Part shown: one piece after another, positions 18,959 to 29,100 of the stretch
Layout: each line of letters opens with the position of its first letter
How positions within the stretch are numbered: position 1 is the stretch's first letter
Assembly: GCA_905221615.1 (NCBI GenBank)
Contig: CAJNDT010004580.1
Span: forward strand, 62,001-126,000
Length of the DNA stretch: 64,000 bases
DNA from: Symbiodinium sp. CCMP2592
Taxonomy: Eukaryota; Sar; Dinophyceae; Suessiales; Symbiodiniaceae
Direction of reading: 5' to 3'
Notes under the pieces: model-generated
Database searches by the model: none
What the model was told of the DNA's origin: nothing
Seen by the model: only the letters and a program-made list of their open reading frames with translations
Made by a program: the position numbers and the translations under genes

Positions 18959-21710
18959 CTAAGGCTTCCCACCTTGGGCCCAGAACTGCCGGAGCTTAGG
19001 TTGATTCACAGGCTTGGGCTTCGGCTTGGGCTTCGGGGTGGGTGCAGCAGACCCTTCCCCAACATCACCAACAGACACAGAAGCCTCGGTGGCCTTGGGT
19101 TGACCTGAGAAAAAAGAGGCTAGGGCGGAGGACTTGGAGCCTGAGGGTCTAGGGGCCCTGCTACCAGACGCGCGTGCGGGATTCCGCTCTCTCTCCACAG
19201 GTTTTTCCTTTTCCTTTTCCTTTTCCCGGTCGTGGTGCCTAGAGGTCTCTGTATGGACCTCTCGCGCGGTGTGGGAACCACTACCGCTGATCCTAGAGGC
19301 CCTCAAGCTGGCCTGGAGGGATGGCTCGGGTTCCCTCAGCGCAGGGGAGGGAACCTCGACCCCTCTGCCCGGAGGCAGTCTAGCGGGGAGGCTCGAGGCC
19401 CGTTTGGCCTTTGTGCTGGGTGCCGCCTGGGTGGTAACCGGCGGGCCTTGGTCAGCGGCTTTCGGAGCAGGCTGGCCGGTCCTGCCTTTTTTGCTTTTGC
19501 CTTTGGAGGAAGACTGTTCCAGGGTGCGAAGAGGCTGAGGGGAGGGGTCCTCAACCCTGTCAGCACCACTAGGGCAGCAACCGGGCCTAGATTGTGGAGG
19601 CGACTCCCCTGAGAAAAACCGGGCCCCTCATTCCCTGCACGGCCTAGCACCTTCTGGAGAGTGTCCTGGGTGGACGTCTCCTTGAGGTATTTGGCCGCCC
19701 ATTGGGTGCCACGTTTTTTGTGGGCGCGGGAGGCCCCCTCGCACTGCGATTTGGCCACAGCCGTGGGGTTAAGCTGTCCTGGCTTGTGGACCGCATAGCA
19801 TTTGGTGCAAAGGAGGACCGCCCCCATGCAGTAGAAGGAGTGGGACGCGTGCAGGCCAAAGTTGCTGAGATCGGGCAGCGGCCGGTGAGCGCACGGCTGT
19901 GCCTCCAGACGCCGGAAGGCCTCGGAAGAGTGGGTTTGCTGGATAAAGAGGGAACAAACCTTACAAACCAAGGAGTGGTTGTTGGGGTTCGTATGGCTCC
20001 ACTCGAATTGGTGCCCATGGTGGCCTTCCCCTGCCATTAGGGCTTCCAGGCGTTGTTTTTTGTTAATACCCCCATCCGCGCCAGGGCGATGCTGCCTCTG
20101 AGGGGGTTTGGCCTGTTTCACCTTAAGCCTGGCATCAGGGCGGGGAGACCCCTTGCCCTTTATCGGGCTGTCACCGACGGCCTCCCAAGGGGGCCTGTCG
20201 GTACTCAGAAGTAGCACTTCGGCTTTGCGTTGGAGGTGTTGCGCCACCTCTCGCGCCAAATCATCTGCAGGAGATGGATCCCACTGTGGTAAGTGGGCGA
20301 TGGCGGCAAGCACAGCTTCGCCACATGCGGCGTCAGCCTGGGCATTAATAGTCCGGCGCCAGCTCTGGTCGGGGCCGAATTCAGCCGCGTGTTCGGCCTC
20401 CGTGGTGTGGGACCTGGTCCACGTGACTTGCGCCAGAGACGCATTTTCAAGACAGCGCGGGACTGCTGCTTGACCACCGCACTGCAGTCGGAGGTGCAGT
20501 CTGCCCGCTCTAACAAGTGCGAGGTGAGCCTTGCGACCGCGAAGCATTCCCCTTCGCACACAGAACTCCCCGGGGGGAGGAGGCCAGTGAGTTGGCCGAC
20601 CTGGAGAGGGGCACCCTCCGTCCAGGTGAACGCGCAGATGGCCCAGGCCACTATCCTGCCCCTGGCGTCGGCAGCGTAGGGCCCACCAGAGGCGTCCGTC
20701 GAGTAGAAAAGCCCCTTTGGCCTCTTTGCAGACACCAACGGCCCGTTCCGACTGTGGGCCCCAGCAGTACCCCTGCAGCTGGGTGGCCTGAGCTGGCATC
20801 AGGCCCCGTTCCCATAAGCAGTCGTAGGGGAACTGGGCAGTGAGGCGTTCCCAGTGCTTGGGAGGGGGTGCCTTGCCGCGCCACCATCTGCAGTCGGTGG
20901 CGACGTGGTGCTGGGTGAGGGGCACCTTGCACAGGGGGCATAGCTGGCCAGCCTGGACATGCCTGTTTTTCAAAGCTCCCTGCCAGGCCATTCTCAGGGC
21001 GGCAGACTTAATCCGCGGGGCCTTTTTCACAAGGGCTGTGGGAACCGTCGTATCCACACCTGAGGCCAGACTGCTGCACCCCGTTTGGGTGCTGATGGCC
21101 TTCCTCCTGGCCTTGTGGCAGGCGCTGGCCAGGCAAGAGAGGATGGCGGTCCAGTGCCTCCGTAGGAGGGGGTTGAGGGCCACCATCCCTGAGTCCTCAG
21201 GGACCCCTGCCAAGGTAGCTGGACACAGGTCGGTGGGGAATAGCCAACGGTCCGGGGTGGGAGCCACAAGCCCGAGATCCATCTGTCTTTCCTCTGGAGC
21301 TGGGTAGTGAGCTGCGCCCACGTGCGGTCCAGCTGCTCGCGGTCAGGGAGGCGGACCATCACCCGACAGAGGGCCTTGAAGTGCTGGGTGACAACTGCCA
21401 CCCTGGGGTCCTTTACCAGCCAGGCGCCCAGTTCCAGCGCGATTTCGACGCTGCCCGTACCAACTTTGCCAGTGATGGCGGCAGCTTGGAAACGCACCGA
21501 TTTCATAGTTTTGGGGCTCACCCCTTGGGCCTGGTGTCCCCAGATCCCCGATGCCAGCACGGACATGGAAAACACCCGGCTGCTGGCCCTGATGTTGCGG
21601 ACCTTAAGGCTGCGTAGCTTGCCCAGTCTGGCGTTGGCTTTAGTCCGCCGCGCCGTGGAGAGGCGAGTGCACCGTCTCCTGCCAGCTGACAGCGTCATGC
21701 CCAGGTCTTG
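18959..21710 (-). pseudogene. LINE ORF2 fragment (end of RT to C-terminus), multiply frameshifted
   Basis: The reading passes through at least four frames: 21710 to about 21060 (end of RT and tether); about 21320-20750 (C-P-L-C...H-H-V-A-T-D-C zinc motif, L-W-E-R-G-L-M); 20738-20400 (RNase H, F-Y-S-T-D-A-S-G-G, G-E-C-F-A-V-A, T-S-D-C-S-A); then the frame ending at 19336, with T-W-T-R-S-H, N-A-Q-A-D-A-A and the conserved N-K-K-Q-R-L..C-K-V-C-S-L-F zinc module; and finally a frame ending at 18959 with Q-P-K-L-R-Q-F-W, an exact PIP-box pattern (Q-x-x-L-x-x-F-W). RNase H active-site residues survive but the frame does not, so this copy is dead and older than its neighbours. Confidence 0.75.
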
Positions 21711-21936
21711 AAATGGGATTTTCATTCCAGTGGCGCTTGTCCACGGCCAGAGGCCTGTCCGAAAAGCTGCACCGAATTAAGTGGTATGCACAACCTAGTC
21801 CTGCACAGACCCTGGGCGAAGTCAAAAAGACCTCAGCCCCAAGAAAGCACTCTGTCAGAGCCCTACTGTACTGGCAAGGAGAGTGACAAGACTCCTCAAG
21901 CCCTTTTTGGGAAAGACAAACCCTGACAGGTGCTCG
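21711..21936 (-). mobile_element. 226-bp LINE 3' stub
   Basis: Lies between two tails (21711 and 21937). It has GTGG..CCAC pairing upstream of GAAAATCCCATTTC and matches none of the other 3' ends closely. It is interpreted as a severely 5'-truncated copy of a further LINE family. Confidence 0.55.
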
Positions 21937-22296
21937 AAATGGGATTTTCTCGTCTTTGGCGAAGCGAGTCGCAGCCTAGCCATTGGCCGGCAAGTTTGGG
22001 TGAAACGTAAGAAACTGTACTTACAGACGAGTAGTAGCACTGTACAAGTCGACTCGCGTTCTCGCTCTTACTGACGAGTCTACCAAGGGCTTTCCACTTG
22101 GTACTAACCTCTATGCCACTCATCTTTGTACAGCTTTCAGGTGCCTGCAGTCCTTTGCCTGCTCCCCTTTCTGGTAGCACCAGACTGTGCGGTAGCCTGG
22201 TCTCACCAGAAGGAGTTTTAAACTGGTAACACCAGGGACCCTGTATGTCCTGGTAGCACCAAAGCATGCAGCCTTTGCCCCGTGCTGGTTACCTCG
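21937..22296 (-). mobile_element. 360-bp LINE/derivative 3' stub
   Basis: Nearly identical to 22297-22655, the 3' end of the next element, and truncated at GAGGTAACC (- strand). It carries three perfect CTGGT..ACCAG micro-hairpins (22171, 22197, 22223). Same family as the neighbouring 1.9-kb non-coding element. Confidence 0.8.
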
Positions 22297-24222
22297 AAAT
22301 GGGATTTTCTCGTCGTGGGCGAACAAGTCGCTGCCTGGCCATTGGCCGGCGGTTTGGGGTGAAACGTAAGAAACTGTACTTACAGACGAGTAGTAGCACT
22401 GTACAAGTCGACTCGCGTTCTCGCTCTTACTGACGAGTCTACCAAGGGCTTTCCACTTGGTACTAACCTCTATGCCACTCATCTTTGTACAGCTTTCAGG
22501 TGCCTGCAGTCCTTTGCCTGCTCCCCTTTCTGGTAGCACCAGACTGTGCGGTAGCCTGGTCTCACCAGAAGGAGTTTTAAACTGGTAACACCAGGGACCC
22601 TGTATGTCCTGGTAGCACCAAAGCATGCAGCCTTTGCCCCGGGCTGGTTACCTCTACATAACCGTCAGGCACCCGTTGCTTACCCCGTCTGAAATGCCAC
22701 CAGTGGGGTGTCAAAACTACGTCCTTTTAACCAGTCCCACAGACCTCTCGTGGGAGGTACCTTTACATGTGGGTACTGGCCTCGCTTGCACTGTTCTTGC
22801 CTAACAGCAAGCGGAAAACGGCAAAACACTGAAGCCAGAGGAGACAACTACTTGGGGCAGAAAGGCCGACACACCCCCGGCTTACTCCCAACTCTTACCT
22901 CCTGGGTCTGGGTTCTTACGTTTTCCCTTCGTGCAGGAGTCGTCTTGGACTCTCTGCGGCCCAGTGAGGAGAGCGACAAGCCCGAAACTTAAGTGAGCCA
23001 GCCTTCCGCGGCAAGCTCCCTAACAACAACATTGCACATGCGCCAGAACATGCTGCAATTCTCCCAGGCTTGAGTACCCCAAGGCACTCTTTTGATCACA
23101 AGGGCGAGAACAAACCTTGCGCCGGGACTTCCCATGAGGCCAAAAGACTTGACCCAAGAGAGAGTCTGAGGCCGGGCTAAGCCTTCAGACTCCTCACGGC
23201 AAATACCTGTGAAGGACTAGACACAGGTGGGTTTCCTCCCTTCTCTCTATCCTTGGTACTGGCAAACAACACCAAGGCGCCCAAACCAACTATACAAGAG
23301 GGGAAAACGAACCAACTAAAACACACCTGCCAACTCACAGCCCGGAAGGAGGGCAGGGGATGAGTGTAGCCAAACTCATCTGTCACCAGGTGAACACCTG
23401 GTAGTAGTCTTTGCTTGTTGTGGCAACTATGTCGTGAGCAGGCAGATAACTAGGGCGGGGCTTGGGCCTGCCCGGCCTCTAGTTTGAGCCTGTCCGCGCA
23501 ACTGCCCAAGGCTAAGTGACAGTCAGGTGGTCCCGGCGTTCTCGCTCTTACTAACAGGGACCAGATACCTATGCCGGTGCCAGCGCTAGGCCCTCCGTTA
23601 CCTAACCTCACAAAGCCTTCAGCAGGCGGAGACACAGTTTTTCCACTCTCGGCTCTGGCAAACATTCCTAAGCTTCCTAAACCCTCAAACCTCAGAGGCT
23701 GCAGTGAAGTGGGGCCGGCAATGCTTGCTACTGAACAGGCCATGCTGACACTGGTGCCCACCAGGTCTGCGAACAAAGCCTGCATGAAAACAAGAAGGTC
23801 TAGCAACAGGACTGGTCTACAGCCTCACAAAAGGCGGCACTTCAGGAGAGGACTTGGCCACCAGTCAACTCTCGACACCAAAGACTACTGCCACTCTAGC
23901 GCCGTGGCAAAGCAGTCTTGGTTCAAAACTGTTGCTCAGGGGAAAACAGCACTGCAAGGCTACAAAACTAGTGCGAAAATCCTTAGCCTTCTTTAGGACA
24001 CCAAGCCGGCGCTTGGTAGCTACCAGCACCGCCCTTCACCAGGCTAAGCCTGGGGCGGTTACACCAAGGTGTCCTTGGTTGGCCTAAAGGGCAGCCTCCA
24101 TGGCAGCAACTCTAAAACCGGCTAGAAGCGGGCCTGGAACCCCACACTCGGTTAGGCCTCGAACCCAGTTTCGACAGCTACCGCTCCCTACCTGGCCACT
24201 TGAGCCGAGACCTTGAGCCAGG
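22297..24222 (-). mobile_element. non-coding ~1.9-kb element with spliced-leader relics and LINE 3' tail
   Basis: Homologous to 14544-16686, with no credible ORF. The 5' end has doubled SL relics (24199-24219). The 3' end has the E1-type stem and tail. It contains micro-hairpins, two copies of TTCTCGCTCTTACT(A/G)AC (22418, 23539) and a CCACTCTAGCGCC motif (23891). Probable non-autonomous partner of an E1-type LINE. Confidence 0.7.
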
Positions 24223-24226
24223 AAAT
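24199..24226 (-). other. tandem spliced-leader relics at a 5' junction
   Basis: CTTGAGCC occurs on the + strand at 24199 and 24212, 13 bp apart, immediately followed by the tail of E4. On the - strand this reads CCATTTCCTGGCTCAAG then GTCTCGGCTCAAG. Confidence 0.7.
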
Positions 24227-24257
24227 GGGATTTTCTCGGTCTTGCGCTCTGAGTCGC
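24223..24257 (-). other. LINE 3'-terminal stem-loop and tail (E4 family)
   Basis: GCG/CGC stem with an 8-nt loop at 24244-24257, then GAAAATCCCATTT at 24223-24235. Repeated at the ends of E3 (32816-32850) and of the non-coding element at 39211. Probably the RNA structure bound by the RT at initiation. Confidence 0.6.
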
Positions 24258-24573
24258 GGCCGCCGTAGCGGCAAGTTCGGTCTGGGCTGTACTCTGACAG
24301 CAAAAGGAGGAGGGCAGCCTTGTTTAAGGCGTCCTCCGCTAGGCCTACTCCTATCCCCCGTTCCTCCCAATCTCCGTTGGGAGGTTGCCGGAGGAGCTAC
24401 TTCGGACCTAGTCTAGCCCTCCTCCCAGGCTTTTGCTGGCGAGGTTGAAGCAGCCTCAGGATTGGCCCTGTGCCTCCCGGTGCCGGTGAGGAAAGGAAGC
24501 CGGCCATGGCCTCAGCTGTTCACCTCCTTGTGCCCCCTGCCTAGGCGGGCTCTGCTGGCTTTGACCACCTCCC

Positions 24574-26146
24574 TCAGCCCCCTTCTTGAGGTGGGTCTTT
24601 GAGGCTGAGGAGATCCCAGTCTCCGCTGGTGAAGACATTGGCTCGCGACCTGAGCAAACAGATCTCATCCCTGGGGGAAAAGCAGAGGATGCGCTGAGCA
24701 TGGAGTGAAGCCACCACCCACTGCCCAGCATCGCTTCTGCTAAGTTCCTCCACCAAGGTGCGAGCCAATGCCCGGTGGTCTCGGTGAAGGGATTCCACTT
24801 GCACCCTCAACCAGTCCGCCGTGGCGGGAACACTGTGGTGGATCCAGTTCCACCAACTTTCAAGCTTCCTCCTTGGAGGAAAGCCTGGTGGTGCAGATTG
24901 CGGCTCCCAATCTGCAGCGTCGATGACAACGATTTCCTCCACGCAGGAATTTGGCGACATCTTTCGGATGCCCCAGTTGCCACGATTTAAATCGCGGCAC
25001 AGCATGCCCGCACAACTGACCCCCAGAATAACCATCGCCATGTGCAAAACCCTTGCACTGGATGGTTCTGGGTACATTGGGCTTAGCCGTTCCACCTCCA
25101 AAATGGTCACAGGCACCTTGCCCCATGTACCAATCTGGAGGATTCCAGGGCCCACCTCCCGGGTCTTGCTTGCGCATATCCCGGGGATGACTTGCCCTAG
25201 GCGACTCTCTGGCCCATGGCCAGATCGGCGGTTTGGCTCCTGCTCGCTGGAAGTAAGTTTCCAGCACAAGGCGGGATTTCCTGGGCATTCGAAGGTTGCC
25301 CGGCTGCCCCCTATTCCAAGGAGGGCATAGCAGTCGCTGAAACCCCGTAGGGCTAGCGAGTCCCCAACCTGAGCAAGCCAGTGGATAGTGTTGTGAGACC
25401 TCTTCACATGTGGCGTGAAGAGGATCAGGGGTGTGTCCCCCACTTCCACCGGCCATGTTGGCCTAGAAGGGCCCTCCTCACTTTTTGGGTGAGTCGGACT
25501 CCCCTTTTGGCCTGCTGGTTCACTTGGGGCCTCGCCAGGGTGGGTCGGGCCCCCTTGTGTGGCCGAGGGTTGGCTTTGCTCTTGACCCGGGTGGGTCGAG
25601 CCCCCCTCCTTTGCCACCGAAGAGGCCGCGGCCCCTTTTGGGGACGATTCTTTGGAATCCGAGGACTCCTCTTTCACAGGTGTGGCTCCCTATGGTCACC
25701 GCGGCCTTCCCCCCGATTTTGCGGCGGGTCAGGCTCGCTCTCGCTGCCCTGGCCTTTGCCCTCCCCCGTTGGCGCGGTGGTTCCGGCTCTCGGTGTCGCT
25801 CCCCCCGGTAGCGCGGTGGGTCGGGCTCTCGGTCTCTGTCCCCTCGTCGGTGCGGTGGGTCGGGCTCTCTGTCCCTGTGCCCCCGGTAGTGCGGTGGGTC
25901 GGGCTCCCTGTCCCTGTACCCCCGGTGTTGCGGTGGGTCGTGCTCACGGCCCCAGTCCCCCCGATAGCGCGGTGGGTCAGGCTCTCTGGCTTTGCCCTGG
26001 CCTTTGGCGGGCTCACCCTTGCCTTTGGCCTTGCCGCCAGGGTTCCAGAGGCCTAAGGCCTTGAGCCTGTCCCGGTCTTTCTTGGACGGCCGCCGGACAT
26101 GGCCATCGGGCGGCGGATCCCTTTTACCTTTGCCTGGGGCTCCCAT
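24574..26146 (-). pseudogene. E4 ORF3, kinase-like, broken by a ~150-bp deletion
   Basis: Relative to the intact copy in E3, about 150 bp are missing near 25680, which puts the two halves in different frames (26146-25520 and 25677-24574). The N-terminal half carries the Arg/Glu/Pro repeats R-E-P-D-P-P-x-Y-R-G. The C-terminal half keeps all kinase-like motifs (G-I-G-G-S-R, C-W-K-L, C-R-D-L-N-R-G-N, V-I-D-A-A-D-W). The start ATG at 26146 lies 18 bases after, and in frame with, the ORF2 stop codon TAG. E4 therefore has good ORF1 and ORF2 but a damaged ORF3, the reverse of E3. Confidence 0.7.
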
Positions 26147-26164
26147 CTTGGACCTGCGGCCGCG

Positions 26165-29100
26165 CTAGGAAAGAGGCTTTGCGAAAAACTGCTTCACAGA
26201 CGGGGTACCAGCAGCTGCAAGTGTGTCACGTGCCGCACGCTTACGCTGCAAACCATGCTTACCATGTGCACAAAAGCGTTCAAGAACTGCAGGTGTGAGG
26301 CCTCCAACTGGCTGCACACTATGACACTGAGAGCACTTCCACCTGCAACCTTCATTGCACATGGCATGCGAATCATGCCACTTCCACTCCGGAGAAGGAA
26401 CACTTAGGGGGTGGTCCTTGCAATAGTTGGCAACTTTCCTATTGAAATTGGGCTTGGTATCGACCTGTTGAATCCACAAGCCACATTCCTCGCACTTGAT
26501 CTGCAGGTTGTTTGCAGACGTGCCACCCTTGACGAACCTGTGCCCCTTAGTGTCGATTTGGCCTGCCACCAAAGCCGACAAGATTTGCCTCTTATTGGCC
26601 TCAGGCGGCAACTGGGTGGTAGGAAGGTCCGCGGCCCCTGCTTCCCCGCATCTGCTCTCCGTTGCCATCTTTGGCATCTCTCCCCTTGTTGCGGGTTGGG
26701 GTTCGTTGGCCCCCCCCTCTGGCCTTGAAATGGCCTTCGGCGGCCCATGGGAAGAGAGCTGGCCTGCCTCGTCAGCTTCTCCGCCGGATTGCTCTGGAGC
26801 CCCAGTGGGTATGGGTGTTTCCTCGGCGGGCTGGGCCTTCTTGCCTTTCTCCCCCCCGTGGGCCGGTGGGGTTTTGCCTTTCTTGGTCCGTCTTCTCTTT
26901 TGAAACGAAGACCGGCTGGTCGAGGGGCTGGACGACTCTGCCGATTTTTCCTCGCCCGCCTTCCTGGGGTACACAACCTGTGGGCCTTGATCTTTGTCAT
27001 ACCCCATCAATGCTTGCATGCGCCTTCCCAGGAAAAGTGCAACCGACTCTGCCAGCGCATCAGATTGCTTGAGGGCAGTTGCTCGGTCTTTCGCCTCTTT
27101 TGTGTTTGCCCTCGCCCCAACAAGGCGATCGACTTCATCATTGATGACTCTGCGCCATTCTTGGCCCGGCCCGACTTGCTCCAAAAATTCGGAAGCTGTA
27201 AGGTGAGAGGGGACCCAATGCAGATCCAGCTGCTCCGTGGGGGCCGTACCAAAGATGTCAAGATGGCGGCCTTTAGTTGTGGTGCCGCGGCGGCTTCTCA
27301 CCACCGCGCCTTTGCAATCACTTGTGACATCTGCCCCGGGTTGGAGCTGCTGCGCCGCAAAATGAATGGCCCTGGCCTCCCCACGATAGACGCTTTGCTC
27401 ATTCTTGAGCAGTCCCGTGGCTGAGCCAATCCAGTGGGGTTGGCCCTCCTTCCAGATGTAGAAGGTAACACCCCATACCACTTCTCGCGTTCTCTGGTCG
27501 TTTTCAGACCCCCCTGTTGCATCCGTGGCCGCGAAGGCTTCGGGTGGGACGGACCCCCCTTCTGCCAAAACGCCTTTTAGCTCAATGGCCTCATCTTGAG
27601 CATGTTGGCATTCCGGCCAGGAAGGGTCCCTTGGGAGGAGCCCAAAGTCCCAAAGGCAATCTGGATAGTTTGGATCCTCTCTAGAGGGCCACCATGCCGG
27701 TTCGGGCTCACCATGCTCTTTCCACCATTGGCAGTCCCACAAAACATGCCTTCTGGTGGCCGGCACTCCACATCTTTGGCAGGTGGCATGCGGTGACGCC
27801 CTGACCGCTCCTTGCCAAATGGACTTCAAGGCTTTTCCTGTGAGGCTGTCGGCCTTCTTCAGGATTTTCCTTGGCATGGTCCAATCCGGGCCAGTTTCAA
27901 GGCCTCGACCCCCATCGATCGCTGCCCAGGTTTGGTGCCGGGTGGCATTAACCCATCTTTTGGCAAGGAAAAGGACCTCATGGAACTCAGCTGCCTGCAG
28001 GATGTCATAGGTTTTGGACCCGATTGTCCACTGATGAACGCTGAGCGGCTTCCATCCCATTTCATCCAAGTAGCACCAACAGGCACCAAGCGGTCCAGCC
28101 GCCCTTTTCCAGGGGTGCTCAGCCTCTTTTAGCCACACCTCCAGGCGGTTCCAGCCTTGCTGGATTCTGTCGAAGTCCTGTTCCGGCCACTGCAGCAAAA
28201 GCCGGCGAACGGCCTTGAAATGCTGGGCCAAGATTGTGTACCAAGGGTCCTCGACCTTGTTGCCATGAAAGTCCAGGGTGGCTCCTATGCTGGCATTGTT
28301 TGGTCGGCCCAGCACCTGTGCCAGAAGCCCCCTGAACCACTTCCGTCTCTTGGGGGCAACACCAACACCTTCATGCCCATATAGGGCCGAGGAAAGGATG
28401 GATCCTTTGTAGAGCCGCACCTTGATGCCAACTTTGCCGATTTTCAAAGATTGGAGCTGGGCTGCCCTGCGGGCCCCTTTTTGGTGTCTGGCTTTAGTGG
28501 TGGTGATCCTGCGCCTGGCCCCGGCTGCAGAATCCAGGCCAAGGTCCTTGCCAACTCCAACAACCTTGGGACCATCAGGCCCAGCCAGGGCCTCTACTGC
28601 CTTGCCAGCAGCTTGACTGGAGCACACAAAGACCGTCTTTTTGGTGGAGACTTGCAGGCTTTGCGCCTCCAGGTCCTGCTTGAGCTCCTTGTAGCAGGCA
28701 AAAGCTGCCGCAGCCGTCCTTTGCACATTTTGATCGACAGTATCGACCGAACAGTCATCTATCCACAGATCGACGTGGTCTGTGGTGCTGCGCTGGGAGG
28801 CCTTGGCGACCGGCTCATGGAGGATCACTCGCGAGAGAGCCGGAGCGAGCGGGCAGCCCGCTATGAGGCCCCTGCTTCCGCAGATGGGCCTAGAAAGGGC
28901 GCCCTGGGATTCAATGTACCGGGGGCCCTCGTAGCAGCTGAGGGCTCTTTCCAAAAGCATCTCCGGGAAGTGGTGGACCACCCCTTTCTCTAACAGCACC
29001 TGATGTGGTACTGTTTCGTAAAAGGACGTTAAGTCCAGTAGCAAGGTGATGGTGATCTTCCCGGCCCGCTTGTTGAGTTCAGCGCGGAGGATGCGTCTCA

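Larger units (their letters stand above)
16687..21710 (-). mobile_element. decayed, 5'-truncated LINE with divergent ORF3 region
   Basis: Begins right after the stub at 21711, in the middle of RT (the L-G-M-T-x-S-A-G-R-R-R block after motif C), and ends at 16687. The terminal stem is GCTTC-loop-GAAGC (16708-16720), followed by the shared tail. ORF2 is broken by several frameshifts; the ORF3 region differs from that of E1 and E4. Confidence 0.75.

Noticed and set aside
26404-27424. + and - strand frames overlapping the ORF2 C-terminal region
   Set aside because: Duplicated in E3 only because the DNA is; they are shadows of ORF2.
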